From positions 1,146,555 to 1,210,554 of the forward strand of contig JAUICP010000001.1 of assembly GCA_030427805.1 (NCBI GenBank): a DNA stretch of 64,000 bases. The letters are read 5' to 3'. The DNA is from Bdellovibrionia bacterium. Its GTDB lineage: Bacteria; Bdellovibrionota; Bdellovibrionia; Bdellovibrionales; JAGQZY01. Positions 7,998 to 17,442 of this stretch are shown piece by piece; position 1 is the first letter of the stretch, and each line of letters begins with the position of its first letter. The notes below the pieces were generated by a model. That model worked only from the letters and a program-made list of their open reading frames with translations. It made no database searches and was not told the DNA's origin. Made by a program: the position numbers and the translations under genes.

Positions 7998-8969
7998 TTA
8001 GTCCACACTCGAGCGTTCGGGGCTAATCATCGGGTAATGGACAGAGGTTTGTTTGACCCGCTCTAAGTTTGATTCGAAGCTAACACTCTCAAGAACGATG
8101 GTTGTAGTCCTTGGCGAGTGAGTCACTGTTTGGATCGGTCCGCATTGGACTTTGGTTTTTAAATAAGTGTTGTCACTAGAAACATAATCTTCAATACATA
8201 TATATTTTTTGCCCACGTAATTTTTTGGAAAGCGCTGTGACGAATCGGCGGAACCTCTCGATCGTTCGGAGTAGAGAACTCGAGCATTGGAAATATCTTC
8301 GATAAAATCTGCTGAGGATTGCACACCCTTGATTTGATTTGAATTTTGCTTGAGAAAGCCGGTGAGGATCGATTTGTCGAGAGTCGGCCACCTTCGTGTG
8401 CTGTTAATAAGAATGATTTCGGTCGAAACCAATGCTTTATGGGGATTGCATGTGCGGTGGAAGGCACTCATCTTATAGCAAAAGGTCTCAGAATTATTAA
8501 TTTTTGAAAGCCCAGATAGGGGTGTTCTGCAAACATAGTGATCTTTACTATGGGAGTGATCTGATTTTTCATCGTAATTACAAACGGCAAAAATGTAATT
8601 TCCAGAACGAACAGCGTACTTGAGATGGCTGCCAATATGATGCCCGTATTTCTGTCCGACCTTTGTTCTAATGGTGTCGAGATCCTGGTGCCCATAGCAT
8701 GTTACGGGAATAACTCGGCCCCCTTTTCGATGAACGATTTGGCCGTTCTCTTCGGCATGGCAGGAAATAAACTTTGAAATATCTTCAGAATCCAATCTCA
8801 ATTCGTCACTAATGTGGTTCATTAAATTATTTTCGAAGGCAATACCATTCGGAGAGATCGCAGAGTGAAGTCTTGTCAATGGGCGTGTAATTGGTCCCCA
8901 GGTATTTTGCGCTAAAATAGGCAAAGAAAGTTGCATTGTAAGCACGAAAAGAGCGATTCGGATGAGCAT
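7998..8969 (-). CDS. Hypothetical secreted protein
   Basis: No family recognised. Start at 8969 is chosen because AAAGGA lies seven bases upstream and it gives a clean signal peptide (MLIRIALFVLTMQLSLPILAQ); a longer start at 9014 would bury it. The mature part, about 300 aa, is periplasmic or exported. It has several cysteines (FISCHAEE, VITCYGHQD, AVCNYDE, VCRTPL, CIEDY, VQCGP) that could form disulfides, and a Ser/Arg-rich C-terminus. It faces the transglycosylase gene across a structured intergenic region. Confidence 0.7.
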   Translation of the reverse strand: MLIRIALFVLTMQLSLPILAQNTWGPITRPLTRLHSAISPNGIAFENNLMNHISDELRLDSEDISKFISCHAEENGQIVHRKGGRVIPVTCYGHQDLDTIRTKVGQKYGHHIGSHLKYAVRSGNYIFAVCNYDEKSDHSHSKDHYVCRTPLSGLSKINNSETFCYKMSAFHRTCNPHKALVSTEIILINSTRRWPTLDKSILTGFLKQNSNQIKGVQSSADFIEDISNARVLYSERSRGSADSSQRFPKNYVGKKYICIEDYVSSDNTYLKTKVQCGPIQTVTHSPRTTTIVLESVSFESNLERVKQTSVHYPMISPERSSVD

Positions 8970-9121
8970 AGTGAATTCCTTTGAATGATAACAGTCACTC
9001 ATTGAGCAATTCATATACCAAGGGATTGATAGAAAGTGGGGGCCGCGAAGTTTATATTATCAAAGTAAAAACTTGGCGCTGATCGTTGAGATTCTAAACC
9101 GGTCATAATAAGCTGCAAAAA

Positions 9122-9278
9122 CCAGGTCAAAGGTCTCACATTGAGACGGAGCGATGATAATTTTCGCTCGAACCTGGACTCTAGGCTGGCTCTAGGGTTT
9201 GGACTGTTTAATCCAATACCTTAGATATGAGTGAGTGAAGGCTTCATCTCGACATTCGCCTTGATATTTTACTCACTC
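9122..9278 (+). ncRNA. Candidate structured RNA or leader (three-way junction plus two hairpins)
   Basis: The 358-base gap between divergent genes at 8969 and 9328 holds nested perfect inverted repeats. P1 CCAGGT (9122-9127) pairs with ACCTGG (9172-9177) and encloses GTCTC/GAGAC (9133-9147, 5-base loop) and GAGCG/CGCTC (9149-9169): a three-way junction. Then TTGGA/TCCAA (9199-9216). Then an 8-bp stem GAGTGAGT/ACTCACTC (9229-9278) encloses AAGGC/GCCTT. No T-run follows, so a 5' leader of the transglycosylase gene is more likely than a free RNA. It matches no riboswitch consensus I know. The strand is inferred. Confidence 0.4.
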
Positions 9279-9327
9279 CGAACCACAATTTTGGCATAGA
9301 AATAGGTTTCTCGACTTCGATTTTGCC

Positions 9328-11829
9328 ATGGAGATTGGCTATTATAGAAAGACAGGGAGGTTAACGATTTTAAAGACTTATAGTGCCCAATTCATTCTTG
9401 CTCTTCTTCTTAGTTTTGCTCCCTCTCACCCTGTTTTTGCGGATACACCGAGTCCCCTGAAAACGGCCGGTAAACTCATCGAAGCGGAACAACACGAATC
9501 GGCACTCAATGTTCTTAATACCGTCATTGAGGGACAATACCCAGAGAGCATAAAGGCACTCGCCCACCTATCTTCTGGAAAGGTTTACTTTAAACTCAAG
9601 CGTACGGCTGAGGGTATTGCTGCGGTAAAAGAGTCTTTACGTCTGGGCACTCGCATCGCCGACATTAGCCATTTTTATCTCGGGAAACTTTACCTGCAAA
9701 ACAATAACAATAATTTAGCCTTAGCGAGTTTTTTAGAAACACTAAGAAACAAACCCAATGTTTTTATACAAAATGAAGCCTACTTCCACCTGGGTAAAAC
9801 TTATTTTGAATTAAAGAGTTATAAGAATTCACGCTATTACTTTAGAAAACTTGAGAGAAGAATTCGCGGTAAGGATCGTCACCCCGAAGTTTTATGGCAC
9901 CTTATTCAAGCCGAAAATAAATTGCGAAGAAAATGGGTCGCTTGTCGGTGGGCTAGAAAACTTTATTCAAAGTACCCGGCACACCCCTTGGTTTACGACT
10001 GGGGAATTGACCTTCAGGCCAATAAAATTGAAGGAGAGCGAACGGGTTGTGTCGCATCTCCTAAAGTCCAAAAGAGTCGAATTCGTCGCTTACAGTATTC
10101 TGGCGAGTCGGATCGGGCCATGGCCGAAATTAAAACCCTCCAGTCCCGTGTTAGAAAGGGGACGGTTTACCTCGTAGATAGCATTCTCGCCAATTTTCTA
10201 ATCAATGATGGGAATCCCCATGAGGCCCTTAAAATTTTGTTAAAGCATTACAAGAAAGAGTCGCGCAATAAAGATTACCTGATGTTGTTGGCCAAGGCGT
10301 CGTCTCGTTCTGGAGAGTTTCAAGCCGCTGTTGGAGCCTACCACAAGGTTCATAACCTAGCGCCGCGCTCGCGGAGTGGGAGACAGGCCCTTTTTAAGGC
10401 TGCATTTCTGAGTTATCAATTCCAAGACTATGATGGAGCGGGCAGAAAGTTCCAGGAATTCACGAAAAAGTATCGTCGCTCGGGATTGAGTCGAGATTCC
10501 CAGTGGCATTTGGCTTGGATCAAATACTTGAAAAAAGATTTTGTCGGGGCCGAGAAGGCCTTTGCCGATCTTCTCCGACAGAAGAAGCGTTGGAGAAGAC
10601 GCTGGTATAAGTACTCAACTGAAAAAATTGAATATTGGAGAGCTATGAGTCTTTACCGAATGGAAAGACTGACAGAGGCCAGAGATATTTTTGCCAGGCT
10701 CGCCCAAGATAATTTATTGGGATACTACTCTGTAGCGGCTAGTGAGCGCCTCAAGGTTGCCAACCAAAAGATCAAAGCGCTCAACATTAGAGATCTCGCC
10801 GCTGATAAAAACAGCGGAAGTGGCAATAGCGACTTTGGAGACCTCAATAAAGAAACCGTGATCGCGGCAGAGAATTCTACACCGGCCAGTGAAGAAGAGG
10901 AATCCGAAGAGAGCTTACTCGCAGATCAAGAAAATGGTGATGAAGAAGAAACCCTCGCCGAAATTAACGAAGTGGAAGCTCTCGGAGAAAACGAGGCTGA
11001 AGAAGAAGTTATTGTTGCGACCAATTTTCGCGACCCGCGTTTAACAAGGCGCTTTGAAAGGGCTCGTGAGTTGGCGGAGTTGGGTCTCAATGAATGGGCC
11101 TACTGGGAGCTCTACGAAATTGAGCGCAGGACTTCAAATGCTGATTATCGCAAAATGCTGATGGCCGAATACAAAAAGTTGGGTGCCTTCCATCGGTCGG
11201 CCTACATAGGTGGTATCTACTTTTCTGATACTCGAAAGCGCTATGGATACAAGGGCGTTCGATATCTCTGGGAATTCACCTATCCAAGGGCCTATGAAAA
11301 CCTTGTTTTGAACTATTCTAAATCCTTTAGCGTTCCAGACACATTCGTCTGGTCCATCATGCGTGCCGAAACTCACTACAAGAAAACGGCAATTTCGCCG
11401 GTGGGAGCCATGGGATTGATGCAAATTATGCCTTATACGGGCAGACAATTGGCAAAATTATTGGGTGTGAATGGATTTGCAGTAAAGTCGTTGCTGGAGC
11501 CCGAAGTGAACGTTCGTTTTGGAACTCGTTACTTAAATCGCCTGTTAAAGCTTTATCAGAAAATTCCTTTGGCAGCGGCGAGTTACAATGCCGGACCACA
11601 CCGAGTCCACTCTTGGTTGAGTCAGTTTGGAGAATTGGAGATGGATGAGTTCATCGAGCATATTCCTTTCTTGCAAACGCGAAACTATGTAAAAAAGGTC
11701 GTACGATTTGAATATATTTATTCACTTCTTTACAAGTCAGGGAAGACGAGCAGTTCTTTTCTAGCTCAAGCTGTGGATGTTCCAGTGACCGGAGACAAGC
11801 AAACCCGCGAAAATTGGGAAAGCCTCTAG
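9328..11829 (+). CDS. Lytic murein transglycosylase with TPR-like repeats (Slt70-like)
   Basis: Periplasmic enzyme cleaving the MurNAc-GlcNAc bond of peptidoglycan with 1,6-anhydroMurNAc formation. Residues 17-38 form a signal peptide ending PVFA. About 60-480 are TPR/helical repeats. About 490-570 is an acidic low-complexity linker (EEEESEESLL, GDEEET). The C-terminal SLT domain has catalytic Glu681 in IMRAETHYKKTAISPVGAMG, then GLMQIMP and ASYNAGPHRV. The ATG at 9328 has no ribosome site, whereas GGGAGG at 9355-9360 sits six bases before an in-frame ATT (9367) at the signal-peptide start, so the true start may be ATT. Likely remodels self or prey wall. Confidence 0.9.
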   Translation: MEIGYYRKTGRLTILKTYSAQFILALLLSFAPSHPVFADTPSPLKTAGKLIEAEQHESALNVLNTVIEGQYPESIKALAHLSSGKVYFKLKRTAEGIAAVKESLRLGTRIADISHFYLGKLYLQNNNNNLALASFLETLRNKPNVFIQNEAYFHLGKTYFELKSYKNSRYYFRKLERRIRGKDRHPEVLWHLIQAENKLRRKWVACRWARKLYSKYPAHPLVYDWGIDLQANKIEGERTGCVASPKVQKSRIRRLQYSGESDRAMAEIKTLQSRVRKGTVYLVDSILANFLINDGNPHEALKILLKHYKKESRNKDYLMLLAKASSRSGEFQAAVGAYHKVHNLAPRSRSGRQALFKAAFLSYQFQDYDGAGRKFQEFTKKYRRSGLSRDSQWHLAWIKYLKKDFVGAEKAFADLLRQKKRWRRRWYKYSTEKIEYWRAMSLYRMERLTEARDIFARLAQDNLLGYYSVAASERLKVANQKIKALNIRDLAADKNSGSGNSDFGDLNKETVIAAENSTPASEEEESEESLLADQENGDEEETLAEINEVEALGENEAEEEVIVATNFRDPRLTRRFERARELAELGLNEWAYWELYEIERRTSNADYRKMLMAEYKKLGAFHRSAYIGGIYFSDTRKRYGYKGVRYLWEFTYPRAYENLVLNYSKSFSVPDTFVWSIMRAETHYKKTAISPVGAMGLMQIMPYTGRQLAKLLGVNGFAVKSLLEPEVNVRFGTRYLNRLLKLYQKIPLAAASYNAGPHRVHSWLSQFGELEMDEFIEHIPFLQTRNYVKKVVRFEYIYSLLYKSGKTSSSFLAQAVDVPVTGDKQTRENWESL

Positions 11830-11929
11830 GGGCACCCAGCCTTCTTGACATTAGGTAGCAAAAAAGAGACAAAATCCCCCAGTCAGAAAGAGTGGTTCCA
11901 CTCATATTTCTAATAAAGGGGAGAGACGA

Positions 11930-13540
11930 ATGAAAATCTTTTTGCTTTTCATGGTTCTAGTTTCGCTATTATTCACTGCTTGTACAAAGCGAAGCAAAGA
12001 CACAAAAATTGAGTTAGAAAATGGCAAGGAGATGATCCTTCCCTATAAAGAAACTCTTCGTATTCACATCGTCTCTGAGCCACCTTCTTTGGACTGGCAT
12101 AAGGCCACTGACACGACGTCGTCCCTGATCACGGGCAACACCCACGAGGGCCTGGTTTCTTACGACATTACAAAAGAAGAAATGCCACTGCGACCGGCCT
12201 TGGCGGAGAGTTGGGAGCCCAACCAAGACTCGACCCAATGGATTTTCAAGCTGCGCAAAGATGTAAAGTGGACCGATGGTGTCGCTTTCAAAGGCCAACA
12301 TGTTTTGGACGCTTGGATGCGACTCTTGAGTCCAGATACGGCCTCTGAATATGCGTACTTTTTATTTGCTATTAAAAATGCCCGAGCTTTTAACGAGGGT
12401 AAAGAAACTGATTTCTCAAAAGTAGGTGTCAGTCTTAAAGATGATTATACTTTGGTCGTCAATTTGGCCCGGCCCATGTCCTTTTTTCCGTCCTTGCTGA
12501 CCCACTCAAGCACATTTCCTGTCAGGCTCGATATCGTCGAAAAACATGGTGATCAGTGGACTGAAGCAAAAAATATTGTGACCCTTGGAGCCTTTACTCT
12601 CAAGGAGTGGAAACACGACGAACTTGTACTTTTAGAGCGCAACGAAAATTACTATGGGAAAAAGCCTTCGGTAAAATACGTTCTGGCCCGCATGGTTGAA
12701 AAGTATTCCACGGCCGTTCGACTTTTTGACTCAGGAAAACTGGATTCGGTCCACGAAGTTCCTAGTAAAGACTTGCGTAAGCTCCGAAAGAAACCCGAGT
12801 TTACGCCCATTCAAAATCTTCTTATCTATTATTATGGATTCAATGTCGATAAGCCTCCCTACAACAATAAAATTCTGAGACGGGCCATTTCCCATGCCAT
12901 CGATCGCGATGAAATTGTAAAGCTCCTCGATGGCGGCCAGACAGCCCTTCGCAGTTGGATTCCCAAGGGGCTTCTCGGTCACGACGATTCTATTGGACTT
13001 CGCTTTGACCTCGAAAAATCTAAGGCGCTAATTAAGCAGGCGGGCTTTGACGACGGTTCGAAGTTACCTCCCTTGGTCATTGGTTTTAACACTAATGAAG
13101 ATCACCAAAGAATCGCAGAAAATGTACAGTCACAACTTTCTAGAAACCTGGGAATGAAAGTTGAGTTGAGAAACGAAGAGTGGAAGGTTTACTTAAATAC
13201 GCTCAAGTCGGACCCATACCCTGTATTTCGTTTGGGTTGGATTGCAGACTATCCCGATCCCGATAATTTTATGAACCTTATGACGAGTTACTCTGAAAAC
13301 AATCGAACGGGTTGGGGAAACCAGGAGTTTGATAAACTCATTGAAGCCGCTGCTTCTGAGTTGGATGAATCAAAACGCATCGAGCTTTACAAGAAGGCGC
13401 AAAAGCTTTTGGTTGAAGATGAAGTGCCAGCCATGCCTATTTATCGAGGTGTTAGAAATCATCTGATCGCTAAACGTATTAAGGACTATCCCATTAATCC
13501 TCTGGGTTATTACCGCTTTTGGGAGGTAAAACTCAAGTGA
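11930..13540 (+). CDS. oppA: Oligopeptide ABC transporter substrate-binding lipoprotein (OppA family)
   Basis: Extracytoplasmic solute-binding protein family 5, 536 aa, close to OppA length. Signal peptide with lipobox LLFTAC (Cys18). Family blocks are SEPPSLDWHKATD, LAESWEPNQDSTQWIFKLRKDVKWTDG, RRAISHAIDRDEIVK, VFRLGWIADYPDPDNFM and a C-terminal LLVEDEVPAMPIY. GGGGAGA lies upstream of the ATG. First gene of a three-gene operon with two permeases; its stop overlaps the permease start (TGATG). Expected ligand: peptides. Confidence 0.92.
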   Translation: MKIFLLFMVLVSLLFTACTKRSKDTKIELENGKEMILPYKETLRIHIVSEPPSLDWHKATDTTSSLITGNTHEGLVSYDITKEEMPLRPALAESWEPNQDSTQWIFKLRKDVKWTDGVAFKGQHVLDAWMRLLSPDTASEYAYFLFAIKNARAFNEGKETDFSKVGVSLKDDYTLVVNLARPMSFFPSLLTHSSTFPVRLDIVEKHGDQWTEAKNIVTLGAFTLKEWKHDELVLLERNENYYGKKPSVKYVLARMVEKYSTAVRLFDSGKLDSVHEVPSKDLRKLRKKPEFTPIQNLLIYYYGFNVDKPPYNNKILRRAISHAIDRDEIVKLLDGGQTALRSWIPKGLLGHDDSIGLRFDLEKSKALIKQAGFDDGSKLPPLVIGFNTNEDHQRIAENVQSQLSRNLGMKVELRNEEWKVYLNTLKSDPYPVFRLGWIADYPDPDNFMNLMTSYSENNRTGWGNQEFDKLIEAAASELDESKRIELYKKAQKLLVEDEVPAMPIYRGVRNHLIAKRIKDYPINPLGYYRFWEVKLK

Positions 13541-14667
13541 TGGAAAAACTCGGAAGTATTTTTGCTTGGGGAGTTGCTGGGTTAACGGCTCTATTGATTA
13601 TCATGGACTTTTTTGCCGGTGGAATTCCCGATGGTCTCGTCTGGTTCTACTGTTTTTTTTCGCTGGCAGCTTTAATGTACGGGGTTATAAAAAGCCACGC
13701 CCTCGTTTTTGTGATGAAGAGATCGATTCACACAGTTATTTCTTTATTTGTGATAGCGACGGCTTCTTTTTTACTTTTGCGAACTCTTCCGGGGGGTCCT
13801 TTCGACCAAGAAAAAGCCCTTCCTCCGGCTATTAAAGAGAATATTGAAGCTAAGTATGGTCTCAACAAACCTCTCATCGAACAGTATTCAGATTATATGT
13901 TGGGCTTGCTTCAAGGTGATTTTGGTCAGTCCTATAAGTATCTAGGGCGAACCGTTTGGGATATCCTTTCTGATAGTTTTCCCGTATCTCTCAAACTGGG
14001 GATTTATGCTTGTCTCATCGCCCTACTTTTTGGGATTCCCCTGGGACTTATTGCGGCACGCTTTCACAACAAAGCGGCTGATACGGCTTCGATGACCTTA
14101 GCCGTGAGTGGTGTTTCGCTCCCGAGCTTTTTGACTGCTGTTGTTGCCATTCAATTTTTGTCCCTTGGATTTCCTTTGAATTTGTTTGCTCCGGAATTAG
14201 TAGAGACTATGAAAGAATATGAAATTCTTCTGCCCGTAGGTCTCTGGGAAACTCCGAGACACTATATAATGCCTTGTCTGATTTTGGGGATACGTCCTGC
14301 TGCCTTTATAGCTCGATTAACACGGGCGAGTGCTTTGGATGTGACTCAATCTGATTTTATTCGCACAGCGCGGGCAAAGGGCTTGAGCGAACAAAAAATT
14401 CTCTTTAAGCATGTTTTAAAAAATTCATTAATTCCTGTACTCACATATTTGGGGCCCCTCGTGGCGGGCATCATTACAGGGTCTTTCGTTATCGAAACTA
14501 TTTATGCCGTCCCCGGAATGGGAAAACACTTTATTCAGTCAGTGTTCAATAGAGATTATCCATTGATAATGGGGTTGACGGTTTTATTTTCGTTTTTATT
14601 AATCGTGGCCAATCTTGTTGTGGATGTATTGTACAAGGTGGTTGATCCAAGGATTGAAATGTCATGA
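13540..14667 (+). CDS. oppB: Oligopeptide ABC transporter permease (OppB/DppB family)
   Basis: Inner-membrane permease, 375 aa. From about residue 58 it is a standard OppB: MKRSIHTVISLFVIATASFLLLRTLPGGPFD, then AKYGLNKPLIEQY, and the EAA loop ARLTRASALDVTQSDFIRTARAKGLSE. The first ~57 residues add two extra hydrophobic segments not usual in OppB. Start at 13540 overlaps the oppA stop by one base and has GGGAGG upstream; no ribosome site is visible near the shorter family-like start at about 13711, so the extension looks real. Confidence 0.9.
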   Translation: MEKLGSIFAWGVAGLTALLIIMDFFAGGIPDGLVWFYCFFSLAALMYGVIKSHALVFVMKRSIHTVISLFVIATASFLLLRTLPGGPFDQEKALPPAIKENIEAKYGLNKPLIEQYSDYMLGLLQGDFGQSYKYLGRTVWDILSDSFPVSLKLGIYACLIALLFGIPLGLIAARFHNKAADTASMTLAVSGVSLPSFLTAVVAIQFLSLGFPLNLFAPELVETMKEYEILLPVGLWETPRHYIMPCLILGIRPAAFIARLTRASALDVTQSDFIRTARAKGLSEQKILFKHVLKNSLIPVLTYLGPLVAGIITGSFVIETIYAVPGMGKHFIQSVFNRDYPLIMGLTVLFSFLLIVANLVVDVLYKVVDPRIEMS

Positions 14668-15590
14668 GTGATACTGTTATAAGTCCCGGCGATACGATCC
14701 AAGAAAACAGAACTCCCAATAGTTTATGGGCCGATTCATGGAAGCGCCTAAAGAAAAACCGTGGGTCTATGGTTTCTGCGGCGATTATCTTAGTGGTCGT
14801 TCTCATTGCTCTATTAGCTCCAGTTCTAGCGCCCTATGATTTTCGTGCGCAAAATATTGATCTAGTTTTAGAAGGTCCTTCAGGGGCCCATTGGTTCGGT
14901 ACCGATGAATTAGGGCGCGACCTCCTTTCGCGCACGATCTATGGGGCGCGAGTCTCTATGGCCATCGCAATTTTAACGGCGATCATTTCACTCATTATTG
15001 GCGGTGTTTATGGAGCCATTTCTGGATGGGTCGGCGGCTGGGTCGACAACGTTCTCATGAGATTCGTCGATATTCTTATGGGTGTTCCCCAACTCGTTCT
15101 CATGATTTTAGTCAAAGTTGTATTCGATACGATGGATATTTTCGAAAACGAAGAGTTAAGGGCTTTAACGAGTACCACGCTTGCTCTTAGCGTTGTCGGC
15201 TGGGTGACCCTTGCGCGACTTGTTCGCGGGCAAATTCTTCAAGTTAAGCAGATGCTTTATGTAGAAGCGGCCCGTGCCCTTGGTGCCAAACCCTTTTCTG
15301 CACTCGTAAAGCATGTCTTGCCAAATATTCTGGGACCGGTCATCGTCATGCTGACCTTTCAAATTCCATCGAATATTTTATTTGAGAGTTTCTTGAGCTT
15401 CATTGGGCTCGGTTTGAGGCCGCCCTATAGCTCATGGGGAGTTTTGGCATCCAATGGTTTTGATGTGATCGATTCCTACCCCCACCTCGTGTTTTTTCCG
15501 GGACTGGCTATTTTCGTTTCAATGCTGGCATTCAATCTATTGGGAGATGGCATGCGAGATGCCTTTGATCCGAAGATGAAAGGACGCTAA
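14664..15590 (+). CDS. oppC: Oligopeptide ABC transporter permease (OppC/DppC family)
   Basis: Second permease, 308 aa, starting at an ATG that overlaps the oppB stop (ATGA). N-terminal OppC signature SLWADSWKRLKKNRGSMVSA, then HWFGTDELGRDLLSRTIYGARVS, and the EAA loop YVEAARALGAKPFSALVKHVLPN, ending GDGMRDAFDPKMKGR. It partners the preceding permease as a heterodimer. No ATPase (oppD/oppF) follows; the next gene encodes an unrelated secreted protein, so ATPases must come from elsewhere. Confidence 0.93.
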   Translation: MSDTVISPGDTIQENRTPNSLWADSWKRLKKNRGSMVSAAIILVVVLIALLAPVLAPYDFRAQNIDLVLEGPSGAHWFGTDELGRDLLSRTIYGARVSMAIAILTAIISLIIGGVYGAISGWVGGWVDNVLMRFVDILMGVPQLVLMILVKVVFDTMDIFENEELRALTSTTLALSVVGWVTLARLVRGQILQVKQMLYVEAARALGAKPFSALVKHVLPNILGPVIVMLTFQIPSNILFESFLSFIGLGLRPPYSSWGVLASNGFDVIDSYPHLVFFPGLAIFVSMLAFNLLGDGMRDAFDPKMKGR

Positions 15591-15701
15591 GCGTCTAGAA
15601 AAATATACAGATTACAGACTAGAACCTATCGGAGGATGACCGCCTGTGCTATTTCAAAAGCTGGATTTGTTTCCAGTCCACAAGCCCAGGGGGGACTTTT
15701 G

Positions 15702-16205
15702 ATGTTAACTAGCTTGAGATTTGGCCTCATCATTTTAGCTTTGGCAATGAGCCTAGAAGCGGGCGCTCAGGTGACGACCTCTCCATTTGGAAGACAAACC
15801 CAGGGAACCCTCGGTCCTGCCGATGCTGAACAAAGAGCAGAAGAGCTTGAGCAGCAAAGAAATACAGCAGCGAGCCGAATGGGCCTTAAAACTTGTATTG
15901 ATCAACTTTCACTTCAATACGAAGACGATCTTTTGGAGCAAGCGGCGAATCTTGTACGAGCTCGTTATGCCAGTCACCCTTGGACTCGTCTAACCAACTA
16001 TTACATGGGTGCCGGACTTAAAGCTCTTTATCATTTAGAACAAGTCATGTCCCAAGTAGCGGCCGAAACTGAGCCTACTTGCTTTTTCTACCCAAAGGAT
16101 GCTGAGTCGAGTCCTTCGCCGACCCCAACGAACCCTTTTAATCCTCAGGGAACGGGGCCTTTCTTGCCGGGGCAAACTGAATCACCTTTCGAAAGTGTTC
16201 AGTAA
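15702..16205 (+). CDS. Hypothetical secreted protein, 167 aa
   Basis: Unknown family. Start at 15702 is set by GGGGGGA seven bases upstream and gives a signal peptide MLTSLRFGLIILALAMSLEAGAQ. The mature part begins with a short Gln/Glu-rich coiled coil (AEQRAEELEQQR), then a helical region with two cysteines (LKTCIDQL, EPTCFFYP), and a Pro/Ser/Thr-rich tail. It could be the last gene of the opp transcript (112 bases after oppC), but nothing links its function to peptides. Confidence 0.65.
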   Translation: MLTSLRFGLIILALAMSLEAGAQVTTSPFGRQTQGTLGPADAEQRAEELEQQRNTAASRMGLKTCIDQLSLQYEDDLLEQAANLVRARYASHPWTRLTNYYMGAGLKALYHLEQVMSQVAAETEPTCFFYPKDAESSPSPTPTNPFNPQGTGPFLPGQTESPFESVQ

Positions 16206-16240
16206 TCACGTTCATTTTTATAGAAATTTGAAATTATTTT

Positions 16241-16260
16241 GGCTTGAGAGATTTCAAGCC
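16241..16260. terminator. Hairpin between convergent genes
   Basis: GGCTTGA, six bases, TCAAGCC: a perfect 7-bp stem between the ends of the 15702 gene and ychF. It is preceded by ATTATTTT on the plus strand, and no clean T-run follows the stem on either strand, so it may only be a 3'-end structure or a weak terminator. Confidence 0.35.
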
Positions 16261-16268
16261 CTTGTGAC

Positions 16269-17369
16269 TTACACGTTAAATTTAAAAAACAGAATATCGC
16301 CATCTTTAACCAGATAGTCTTTTCCTTCAGAGCGATATTTTCCAGCTTCTTTGACCGCATTTTCACTGCCGCAATTAACTAAGTCGTCAAAGTGGTAAGC
16401 TTCTGCGCGAATAAAGCCGCGCTCGAAATCACTGTGGATGACACCGGCTGCTTGTGGGGCACTCATGCCATTTTTAATGGTCCAAGCGCGCACTTCCTTT
16501 TCACCGGCCGTAAAATAGGTACTCAAGCCCAATAGTTCGTAGGCGGTTCGAATAAGGCGATTCAGGCCCCTTTCGTCCACACCAAGGCTTTCTAAAAACT
16601 CATTTTGCTCTTCGGGTTCAAGGAGAGCAATTTCAGCTTCCATGGCCGAGCAGATTAAAAGAGCTCTGTTATTTTCTTTCTCGGCGTATTCAAAGACGGA
16701 CTTCGACCAATCATTACCGCCATCAGTGAAGCCATCTTCACTCACATTACAAGCATATAAAACAGGTTTAATGCTCAAGAGGTGAAAGTTCTTTACGATT
16801 TTCATTTCGTCTTCATTGAGTTCAACGCTTCTTGCGGCTTTGCCTTCATCAAGAGCCGCTTTAACTTTTTTGAGGGCCTCGACTTCTGCCATAAGGGCTT
16901 TGTCTTTTGTTGTTCGCGCATTCTTCTCAGATTTTTGCAGGCGCTTTTCGACCGACTCTAAGTCGGCGAGCATGAGCTCTGTGTTGATGGTTTCAATGTC
17001 TCTAAGGGGATCTACAGAACCAGCCACGTGAACGACGTTGGGGTCGTCAAAACAACGAACGACGTGGACGATGGCATCGGTTTCTCTGATATTGGCTAAG
17101 AACTTGTTTCCGAGTCCTTCACCTTTGCTGGCACCGGCTACGAGTCCTGCAATATCGACAAATTCCATGGCTGTAGGGATCGTCTGCTGAGGCTTGACTC
17201 TTTTTGATATTTCAACCAAACGAGCGTCCGGTACCGTGACGACGCCGACGTTAGGATCAATCGTACAAAACGGGTAATTGGCTGACTCCGCTTTTGCTGC
17301 TGTTAAAGCGTTGAAAAGAGTACTTTTTCCGACATTGGGCAAGCCAACGATTCCAACTTGTAAGGCCAC
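16269..17369 (-). CDS. ychF: Redox-regulated ATPase YchF (Obg-like)
   Basis: Universally conserved P-loop NTPase of the Obg family that prefers ATP and binds ribosomes. G1 [14 protein letters not shown], switch region [12 protein letters not shown]3 DIAGLV and the C-terminal TGS domain ([39 protein letters not shown]) are all present. Length 366 aa is normal. Start at GTG 17369 is favoured because AAAGGAG lies six bases upstream and the product starts at the conserved ALQVGIVG; the longer frame adds ten unlike residues. Confidence 0.95.
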   Translation of the reverse strand: MALQVGIVGLPNVGKSTLFNALTAAKAESANYPFCTIDPNVGVVTVPDARLVEISKRVKPQQTIPTAMEFVDIAGLVAGASKGEGLGNKFLANIRETDAIVHVVRCFDDPNVVHVAGSVDPLRDIETINTELMLADLESVEKRLQKSEKNARTTKDKALMAEVEALKKVKAALDEGKAARSVELNEDEMKIVKNFHLLSIKPVLYACNVSEDGFTDGGNDWSKSVFEYAEKENNRALLICSAMEAEIALLEPEEQNEFLESLGVDERGLNRLIRTAYELLGLSTYFTAGEKEVRAWTIKNGMSAPQAAGVIHSDFERGFIRAEAYHFDDLVNCGSENAVKEAGKYRSEGKDYLVKDGDILFFKFNV

Positions 17370-17442
17370 TTCATTCTCCTTTTGAGATGTTCGGATCATA
17401 GAAAATTAAGATTTGACCAGTCAACTAGGATTTCATCAATAT

